Below, one piece after another: positions 5,659 to 11,623 of a DNA stretch of 11,623 nt. A program made the translations under genes and the position numbers. The stretch is from contig JBHORE010000168.1 of NCBI GenBank assembly GCA_042408415.1, positions 1 to 11,623 on the forward strand, written 5' to 3'. The notes under the pieces are model-generated. The model did not search any database. It was not told the origin of the DNA and worked only from the letters and a program-made list of their open reading frames with translations. The stretch comes from Thermobaculum sp042408415. GTDB lineage: Bacteria; Chloroflexota; Chloroflexia; Thermobaculales; Thermobaculaceae. Positions within the stretch are counted from its first letter, which is position 1. Every line of letters starts with the position of its first letter.

Positions 5659-8600
5659 TTAGCTCTCCTCGGGCCACTGCCAGGAAGGTTTTACTTCATA
5701 GATCTTTACAGCTCTATTGCTATATACTAATTTCAGATAGGGGCCAACCATTCGGTCAAACTTCTCAAGCCCCTGTTGTGAGGCATACCTCTCGCCTGTA
5801 TCAAACTCGTGCAACCTCTCGACCGGGCCCAAATAGATGTACTTTATGTCATATCTCAATATGATCTCCAGAGCAGTCTTAACACTTGATGTATCATAGA
5901 GATTCCTAATATCACGGCTCCTACTAAAGACTTGATCGGGATATCGCTGTTGACTCTCGTGATTATCCCAACCTATTACGTCGGGCAAGCCAGTGAACAT
6001 GGATATCCTAGAACCAAATCCTCTATATGGACCAATACTTGCCTCTACCAACACATCAGGCCTAGCAACGTTCTTCCTAAGCCACTGTATAGCATCATAA
6101 TCATACTTAAAACTGAGTGTCTGCCCTGAAACATTCGTCAAAGTAGCGGTAGTAAGAAATGCCTCTCCATTTAGTCCAGCATTACTTGGAGGCACCGGAA
6201 AGCGCTGAGACAAGCGAGAATAAGAGCCGGCGACGGTATATATGAGCGATGAAGAGATCAGGAACAGACAAATCCCTAAGTAGCTAGCTCTTAGACTGCT
6301 TCTCCTAATACTCCTATAAGCAACAGGTAACAATCCAGCACATCCAAGAGCCAACAAGATCCAGCTCTGTAGTCCAAATTTGAAGATAGTATTCATACGA
6401 TATGCGGTTGATCCATCCAAAAAGTCTCTCAAGTAGAAGATCCCTATAAGCACCCAAATAGCTAACCCAGCGGAAGTCAATCCAAGCCAGATGGCCAATG
6501 GCTGTTTATTTCTACTCTGCCAAAGGCAGGAGATTGAACATATGAACAAGGCTACCAAAAGCCCCAGAGATAGCCTGTTTAGAGAAAGGCCAATTATCAG
6601 AGCACCTAGAGCTATCACCAATGTGTACCTGAGATAAGTATCCTTAAGTAGAGTTGCCAGGGCATACGATAGAACAATTGAGAAGAATAACCCTAACTGT
6701 ATCAGGATCAACGTAATGGGTACAGATTCATGTACCACGCCAAAACTAGAGTAAAAACTCTTAAAGTGCACGAAGAATGGTACACAGATAGTAACTGATA
6801 GGAGTATAAAGGTCAAACTATCAGATACCGCCCTAAGTAGCTTAACAGGTAAATTTGTACATGAGGTTACAGCGCACATAGATACAGCTAGCAGGAAAGA
6901 CCCACTATAGGTGGGGAAATCCCAGGGATTAGTCATTATCAAGACGCTACCAAGCATCGATGCCAGGATGACCACAGTCAATCTGCTCTTTCTGGCAGAA
7001 ATGAAAACATAATACGCTGCCAAGATCAGAATCCCTAGCGCCACAGGCATAGCTACCATATGTGCGTGGAGATCAGCATACAAAAACGTGAAGAATGGGA
7101 ACTCATGAATTATGTTCCCACCAGTAATGCGCGTAGACCTCCAAAAGTCAAAGCTTTCCAGGAAGTTAGACAGGTTGCCGTTGGCAAAAGACTGTACAAG
7201 TTGCACTAGGCCATCCAAGTTACCTACTACAACCATAAATAGGGTGCTCAAAAAGCCAACTATTTGCGAAAAAGTCTCTCCAAAAAACCTTCTGGAAATC
7301 TCATAACCAAATGTAAAGGCAAGAGTACCCGTAATGGCGAAGATCCACGCTACCGCGATGTTGAAGCCATAGGCTGGCCCCACGAACGTCAGCCTCATGA
7401 GAACCGCAGCTAGCCACTGGCCCAAATAGTAGTAGTTAATATACCCACCAGAATACCAGGGATCATAAGGGGGTAAATTGGAGCTCCTTTGAATCGCATT
7501 GATAAATGAAAGTTCCATTGGCTTTTCACCACCGAATATGGGGTGCCACAGATCAGGATTAGCTATCCTCATAAGCAGGCCAACAACAAAAAGCAACAAA
7601 AATAAGCCCTCTAACAGCATTATCCTACTGATCCTGGATCTAAGGATGTTTACTAAGGATCTAGAGTTAATAACAGCAATTGAGAGGGAGAAAAGCATAA
7701 AGCCGATCGTTATTACCCACAAGCTAGATGGATATGTTATCAGTCCAAGAGAGGTGCTCAACCAGGCACCGAGGGCAATAATTACTATAGACAGGAGCTT
7801 AGACAACATCCAGCCACTATCTTGTGCTGCAGATACGAATTGAGCGAAAAGAGTCCATCCTAGCAAGCCTAGTAATTCAAGGATAAAGAACCAAGCTATC
7901 GGAGAAATCAAGGTGCTATTAATTGTTCCCCTATAGTAGGGTAAGCCTATTGAAGACAAGGTGGTCAGAGGATTAATCATTAGCGGCTTATCGACCTTGC
8001 CATGTCTGGAAGGATTCCAAGGCGCTAGCAAAGAGTCCGCAAAAAGCGCTCTGAGTTCCCAGTCTGAAAGCTGTCTCTCCTTCTTGAATATCACAACCGG
8101 GGGATGGTCATATACAGCAACATTATCATCTGCGCTACTTTCGTCTATAGGTACAGTACCTAACGAAGGAGAAGAATGAAATTCCGCAACCTTAACGAAC
8201 CCCAAGCGCTCAGAAAAGAGTAGCTGATAATACCTAGTAGCAACTGCATAGCGCCAGGGAGACATAGGGATAGATTTATAGAGTCTGTTGGTGGCCAGCA
8301 CTATATAATCCGAGTTACGTAGTACATCTTCTATCTGCTGCAGCTTTTCATCAGGTGGTAGATCATCATACATAGCTATAGTGTAATAGTTGTAGGTACT
8401 CGGACTATTACCCTCAATAGGGAGAGGAAGACGATCATCCCAGTGTTCTGTACCTATAGTTGAACCTGGAGGTATGTGCTTATATATCCACTCCGAAGCC
8501 GTAACCCACACATGCGGCTGAGTATATATGCGTTCAAAGGCCAGCGCCCACAATAACGTTCCCACTACCACAGAGAAAATAGCAAGATATGGTATAACTC

Positions 8601-9816
8601 GCTTCAAAAACATGAAGATACCAGGTTCGGGACTAATCCTGGTAACAAATCTTGTGTGTAAAAGGTAATTGGACAAAACTGCACTGGCTAATATCAGAAG
8701 CACTGGATGAATTGGGAGCATGTACCTCAACCACTTGGCTTCAAGTAGGAGTATAGAAGCAGTGTATGGGGTAATCCAGATCAACAAGGCTGCATACTTG
8801 GAATCCCCAGATCTCAAAACCTTAAAAAGGGCCCAAAACAAGCCAAATATTACTGCTATACCTAAAGGTATTCCGACTCCCCAGCGTGTATACTGCACAA
8901 GATGGTACCAGCCAGGTATTGTTCCTATGTACTGTCTTGTATAAGGAACATCTATTATTCCTCGCTGTATCTGGCTCTCAGCGATGATGTTCTGCACATA
9001 GGTACGAAAATCCAGCAACGCATAAGGCTCCCATACTGCCCATGCTAATACAGCAGCTGGTAAAACATACTTTAGACGCCTTATTACAAGCAGCAAAGTA
9101 GCGACTACACTCTCCCTTGAAGGGACTATACCTAATATCCTTGACTTCGAACTTCTTATGGCAAGTAATAGCAATAATGCAGGGCAAAATGCTGCAGCGC
9201 TTGGCTTTGTAGCTATTGCAAATCCAAGAAACAAACCACTTAAAGCAAACTTGTAATTCTTACGATCCTGAATGGCAGATACTGCTAACCACAAACTTAT
9301 AATCAACAAGAGGGTCATCATAGGTTCTGCCACATAAAAATGAGCAAATTGTATCTGAATCACAGACAAAGCTGACAATAAGGCAGCAATAATTCCTGTT
9401 CTTGCTCCAAATAACCGTGAAGCTAATAAGTAAATAAACAGAACCGTGAACGTATCTGCTATCGCACTTATAGACCTAGCCACTACGTATATAGATTCAA
9501 ATTCAGCGTACTGTTGCCCAAAAACCTTGGCAACTAAGTTAGACACAGCCTTTAGAAAGTAAATAAGCAAGGTACCGTAGGAATAGCTTAACCTAACTCC
9601 GTTTTCTACCCGGCGCGGGTTTAGGGGACTAGAATCCGCATCTAACAACTTCCCGAGATCTAATGTGAAATGTACTCTATTGACCGCAACATCAATAATG
9701 TGCCTCTCATCTGGGTGAGCATAAAAGCCTGAATCCCAGCCTATTCCATACACTCGCAGGGAAAATGCAATCAGTAAGATGATCAGCAGCAGGACTCTAT
9801 TCGTACCGTTAGACAC
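5659..9816 (-). CDS. Two-module membrane protein: GT39/PMT-like glycosyltransferase fused to a DUF2298 (YYY) domain
   Basis: About 1385 residues from the GTG at 9814-9816, with some 20 or more hydrophobic segments. The N-terminal half (about 6-430) is PMT/ArnT-like. Its first outer loop holds HPDERHIID with Asp36-Glu37, the usual acidic site of GT-C enzymes; later segments hold FAHFYVAEPMM (157-167) and KWLRYMLPIHP (361-371). A soluble part follows to about 590. The second half (about 640-1385) is a full DUF2298 module: GEKPMEL (763-769), INYYYLG (793-799), HEFPFFTFLYADLHAHM (904-920), MTNPWDF (961-967), YRMNTIFKFGLQSW (1139-1152), then a soluble tail with FTGLPDVIGWDNHESQQR. It resembles the 743-residue product of the next gene, 6 bases downstream, so the pair looks like a duplication kept as one operon. 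GT-C enzymes move sugars from lipid carriers on the outer face of the membrane; donor and acceptor here are unknown. Confidence 0.9.
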   Translation of the reverse strand: MSNGTNRVLLLIILLIAFSLRVYGIGWDSGFYAHPDERHIIDVAVNRVHFTLDLGKLLDADSSPLNPRRVENGVRLSYSYGTLLIYFLKAVSNLVAKVFGQQYAEFESIYVVARSISAIADTFTVLFIYLLASRLFGARTGIIAALLSALSVIQIQFAHFYVAEPMMTLLLIISLWLAVSAIQDRKNYKFALSGLFLGFAIATKPSAAAFCPALLLLLAIRSSKSRILGIVPSRESVVATLLLVIRRLKYVLPAAVLAWAVWEPYALLDFRTYVQNIIAESQIQRGIIDVPYTRQYIGTIPGWYHLVQYTRWGVGIPLGIAVIFGLFWALFKVLRSGDSKYAALLIWITPYTASILLLEAKWLRYMLPIHPVLLILASAVLSNYLLHTRFVTRISPEPGIFMFLKRVIPYLAIFSVVVGTLLWALAFERIYTQPHVWVTASEWIYKHIPPGSTIGTEHWDDRLPLPIEGNSPSTYNYYTIAMYDDLPPDEKLQQIEDVLRNSDYIVLATNRLYKSIPMSPWRYAVATRYYQLLFSERLGFVKVAEFHSSPSLGTVPIDESSADDNVAVYDHPPVVIFKKERQLSDWELRALFADSLLAPWNPSRHGKVDKPLMINPLTTLSSIGLPYYRGTINSTLISPIAWFFILELLGLLGWTLFAQFVSAAQDSGWMLSKLLSIVIIALGAWLSTSLGLITYPSSLWVITIGFMLFSLSIAVINSRSLVNILRSRISRIMLLEGLFLLLFVVGLLMRIANPDLWHPIFGGEKPMELSFINAIQRSSNLPPYDPWYSGGYINYYYLGQWLAAVLMRLTFVGPAYGFNIAVAWIFAITGTLAFTFGYEISRRFFGETFSQIVGFLSTLFMVVVGNLDGLVQLVQSFANGNLSNFLESFDFWRSTRITGGNIIHEFPFFTFLYADLHAHMVAMPVALGILILAAYYVFISARKSRLTVVILASMLGSVLIMTNPWDFPTYSGSFLLAVSMCAVTSCTNLPVKLLRAVSDSLTFILLSVTICVPFFVHFKSFYSSFGVVHESVPITLILIQLGLFFSIVLSYALATLLKDTYLRYTLVIALGALIIGLSLNRLSLGLLVALFICSISCLWQSRNKQPLAIWLGLTSAGLAIWVLIGIFYLRDFLDGSTAYRMNTIFKFGLQSWILLALGCAGLLPVAYRSIRRSSLRASYLGICLFLISSSLIYTVAGSYSRLSQRFPVPPSNAGLNGEAFLTTATLTNVSGQTLSFKYDYDAIQWLRKNVARPDVLVEASIGPYRGFGSRISMFTGLPDVIGWDNHESQQRYPDQVFSRSRDIRNLYDTSSVKTALEIILRYDIKYIYLGPVERLHEFDTGERYASQQGLEKFDRMVGPYLKLVYSNRAVKIYEVKPSWQWPEES

Positions 9817-9837
9817 TTCGCTCCTTTCCTGTAAAAT
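9810..9837 (+). promoter_or_regulatory. Promoter of fmt
   Basis: TAGACA (9810-9815), a 16-base spacer, then TAAAAT (9832-9837). Each hexamer matches 5 of 6 consensus bases. Transcription should start near 9844, about 25 bases before the fmt start. The promoter overlaps the first codons and ribosome binding site of the divergent membrane-protein gene. Confidence 0.5.
9821..9827 (-). promoter_or_regulatory. Ribosome binding site that sets the start of the GT39-DUF2298 gene
   Basis: AAAGGAG on the minus strand lies 4 bases before the GTG at 9814-9816. The frame stays open for 8 more codons to a GTG at 9838-9840. That upstream start would have the Shine-Dalgarno sequence inside the coding region and no site of its own, so I prefer the shorter protein, MSNGTNRVLLLI at its N-terminus. 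Confidence 0.65.
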
Positions 9838-9849
9838 CACTAACGGATC

Positions 9850-9855
9850 ATTTTA
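9850..9855 (-). promoter_or_regulatory. Candidate -10 element for the GT39-DUF2298 operon
   Basis: The minus strand reads TAAAAT here, about 35 bases upstream of the GTG at 9814-9816. No good -35 hexamer lies 16-18 bases upstream, where the sequence is inside the fmt 5' end. It is the best candidate in a gap of under 50 bases. Confidence 0.3.
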
Positions 9856-9869
9856 ACATCGGGGTGATG

Positions 9870-10847
9870 ATGGATAGAAAAAGGCTGCTGTTTTTTGGTA
9901 CATCTAATTTCGCTGTTCCACAACTTCAAGCTCTAGCCAACTTAGGGAAACACGACCTGATAGCGGTCTATACTCAGCCTGACAAACCCGCGGGCAGGGG
10001 TCTGAAAAGTCGCCCCTCCCCTGTAGCACTTGCAGCTGAACAGCTTGGGCTTCCAATAGAAAAACCCCGAAAGATTAGAGATAGTTCCGTAATAGCAGGC
10101 ATTAGAAACTATAAACCAGATTTGATCGTATTATCAGCATACGGTCTAATTATTCCTAAGGAAGCTCTCGAGATACCACCACTAGGTTGGATCAATGTAC
10201 ATCCTTCATTACTTCCCAAGTATAGGGGTGCTGCCCCTATACAAGGTGCCATACTAGCAGGGGAAAGCAAAACAGGAGTGACGCTTATCCTTATGGGCGA
10301 AGGACTGGACGATGGACCTATCTTAGCCCAGGTAGAGGTGGGGATAAAAGATCACGAGACAGCAGGAGAGCTTTCCGAGAGGCTAGCAAAAATAGCCGCG
10401 GACTTGCTGATCCGAACTTTGGATAAATGGATACAAGGGAAGATCACCCCGGTAGAACAGGATCATTCAGCTGCTACATATGCCCCTAAGATAAGCAAAG
10501 AAGCAGCCTGCATAAATTGGAATAAGCCTGCTGTTTTGATTGAGAGAGAGGTCAGAGCATTAAATCCATGGCCAGTATCTTACACGTACTGGGGAGATAA
10601 GAGAATATTAATCTATAAAGCTAGAGCAATCAATTCCTCTCTTGAGGGCAAGCCCGGTGAAGTAACCAGAGACTTACAAACCAAGATGCCGATAGTAACA
10701 TGTGGGGAAGGAGCTCTCCTGTTAGAACAGCTGCAGATGCAGGGTAAGAAGATCGTGGATGGCAAAGCCTTCCTGGCAGGATATCAGAAGATAATAGGCT
10801 CTATACTCTCCTCAGACTGTCTGGGGGACACAAACAAGGATAGCTGA
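9870..10847 (+). CDS. fmt: Methionyl-tRNA formyltransferase
   Basis: Transfers a formyl group from 10-formyltetrahydrofolate to Met-tRNA(fMet), making the initiator tRNA for bacterial translation; cytoplasmic. From the ATG at 9870 the protein has 325 residues, a usual length. It begins with the Rossmann-like strand and loop LLFFGTSNFAVPQL. The formyltransferase signature NVHPSLLPKYRGAAPIQGAI carries the catalytic Asn109 and His111, and the catalytic Asp lies in GEGLDDGPIL (Asp147/148). The C-terminal OB-like tRNA-binding domain includes VRALNPWPVSYT and a final G-x-x-F-L-A-G-Y pattern. GTG-ATG-ATG starts run in tandem at 9864, 9867 and 9870. I prefer the last, because GGGG at 9861-9864 is then 5 bases upstream. 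No def gene, a frequent neighbour, is visible here. The 3' end overlaps the convergent MBL-fold gene by 64 bases. Confidence 0.96.
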   Translation: MDRKRLLFFGTSNFAVPQLQALANLGKHDLIAVYTQPDKPAGRGLKSRPSPVALAAEQLGLPIEKPRKIRDSSVIAGIRNYKPDLIVLSAYGLIIPKEALEIPPLGWINVHPSLLPKYRGAAPIQGAILAGESKTGVTLILMGEGLDDGPILAQVEVGIKDHETAGELSERLAKIAADLLIRTLDKWIQGKITPVEQDHSAATYAPKISKEAACINWNKPAVLIEREVRALNPWPVSYTYWGDKRILIYKARAINSSLEGKPGEVTRDLQTKMPIVTCGEGALLLEQLQMQGKKIVDGKAFLAGYQKIIGSILSSDCLGDTNKDS

Positions 10848-11623
10848 ACTGCCGGTGCTAAGGGGGGTTCCCAGACTAAGCTTGGCCTATCCCTTTCAGT
10901 TACGTATAAATCGATAGAGATTCCTAATTTATTTAGATACGACAAAACGGCATCTCTGGCGCACGTCTTCGTATTGTTGCGCTTTGATAGATGTGCAAGC
11001 CAAAATTGCTGTGGTCTTGATCTTAGAGCAGAAGATATCAGCTGAGCTGCCTGCAGATTAGAGAGATGGCCTCTATCGCTCATAATTCTCTTCTTTAGAT
11101 GCCAAGGGTAGGGGCCACTTATTAATCTATCAACATCATGGTTTGCCTCAATTACAACCAAATCACTCGTCCTGGCTGCAGATACAGCATCTATTGTTGG
11201 AGCCCCCAGATCGGTTATCAGCGACACCGCATACTCACCATATCTGATCTGATAACCAACTGGATCAGCAGCATCATGAGGCAGCGAAAATGCTTGTATC
11301 TCTAGCCCCTCTATTTCTATGGATTGCTCCTTCTTGTAAACTTCGTACTCAACCCCATCAATCAGCCAGGATAAAGCTTTTCTGGTCTCTTCAGTGCACA
11401 ACACTGGGGTATCAAATCTTTTAGCAAGTAGCTCTATACCTGAAATATGATCCGAATGCTCATGAGTGACGAAAATACCCAAAAGGTTTTCTGGAGATAC
11501 ATTTCTTTCAAGGAGATAAGTAGTCAATTTACGAGCAGATATGCCTGCATCAATCAATATAGCCTTGCCTTCCCATTGCAACAGCAAGGAGTTACCAGAA
11601 CTACCGCTGGCAAGGCAACTCAC
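10784..11623 (-). CDS. yycJ: WalJ/YycJ-type MBL-fold metallo-hydrolase, 5' end outside the window
   Basis: A metallo-beta-lactamase-fold hydrolase; characterised WalJ/YycJ proteins act on DNA ends and affect cell-wall signalling. Visible residues run from SCLASGSSGNS, the family N-terminal signature, through the metal motif HEHSDH at 54-59, PHDA (115-118), ITDLG (136-140), VIEANHD (157-163), GHLSN (185-189) and LAHLSKRNN (209-217), which supply the remaining metal ligands. The 279 residues seen are close to the family's usual 260-270, plus a short tail, SPRQSEESIEPIIF. The leading GTG at 11621-11623 probably encodes an internal valine, since relatives have a few residues before SCLASGSSGNS; the true start should lie just past the right edge. 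The gene ends with TGA inside the fmt 3' end. Confidence 0.92.
   Translation of the reverse strand: MSCLASGSSGNSLLLQWEGKAILIDAGISARKLTTYLLERNVSPENLLGIFVTHEHSDHISGIELLAKRFDTPVLCTEETRKALSWLIDGVEYEVYKKEQSIEIEGLEIQAFSLPHDAADPVGYQIRYGEYAVSLITDLGAPTIDAVSAARTSDLVVIEANHDVDRLISGPYPWHLKKRIMSDRGHLSNLQAAQLISSALRSRPQQFWLAHLSKRNNTKTCARDAVLSYLNKLGISIDLYVTERDRPSLVWEPPLAPAVQLSLFVSPRQSEESIEPIIF

Noticed and set aside
7112..8179. Several 60-115 codon plus-strand open frames within the large membrane-protein gene
   Set aside because: They lie wholly inside a well-supported coding region on the other strand and have no ribosome binding sites or recognisable domains.
10855..10905. Possible fmt terminator formed by GGG/CCC runs
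   Set aside because: The only pairing is a short AAGGG/CCCTT with a large loop and no U-run of note.

Overview
This is a gene-dense stretch of bacterial chromosome with no mobile element, CRISPR array or prophage. Two adjacent DUF2298 proteins of the 'YYY' family, known mainly from Chloroflexota and Archaea, lie among bacterial housekeeping genes (lepA, rpsT, holA, fmt, walJ/yycJ). That points to the Chloroflexota in the broad sense. The moderate GC content and heavy use of ATA, AGA/AGG and CTA codons resemble a thermophile such as Thermobaculum. This placement rests on gene content and codon use only.

Left part (1-2867). lepA (elongation factor 4) runs off the left edge on the minus strand. 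Its reading frame is broken by an in-frame TAG and an apparent 1-base deletion in the last 75 bases of the window. rpsT (ribosomal protein S20) is divergent from lepA and has a clear sigma-70 type promoter. It converges with holA (DNA polymerase III delta subunit). The two stop codons overlap, and the rpsT terminator hairpin lies inside the conserved 3' end of holA.

RNA part (2880-3391). Between holA and the tRNAs I find a ~205-nt minus-strand RNA with its own extended -10 promoter. It folds as a long rod with a paired terminal stem, a large central bubble and an apical stem, and ends in a U-run. I interpret it as a 6S-like RNA (ssrS); it abuts holA. Upstream of it, tRNA-Pro(UGG) and tRNA-Gly(UCC) form a two-gene unit with a good promoter and a perfect 12-bp terminator.

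Membrane-protein part (3421-9816). A minus-strand two-gene operon encodes a ~1385-residue protein and, 6 bases downstream, a 743-residue protein. The larger one has an N-terminal GT39/PMT-like GT-C glycosyltransferase half fused to a DUF2298 half; the smaller is a stand-alone DUF2298 protein. All three modules have the same plan: an acidic motif in the first outer loop, a multi-spanning membrane domain, then a soluble tail that begins with a W-[I/L]...P...E pattern. The operon probably encodes a lipid-linked-sugar glycosylation function at the cell envelope whose substrate is unknown. It is the least understood part of the window.

Right part (9864-11623). fmt (methionyl-tRNA formyltransferase) is divergent from the glycosyltransferase operon; its promoter lies in the first codons and ribosome-binding region of that operon. 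fmt overlaps tail-to-tail by 64 bp with a WalJ/YycJ-type MBL-fold hydrolase gene, which runs off the right edge.
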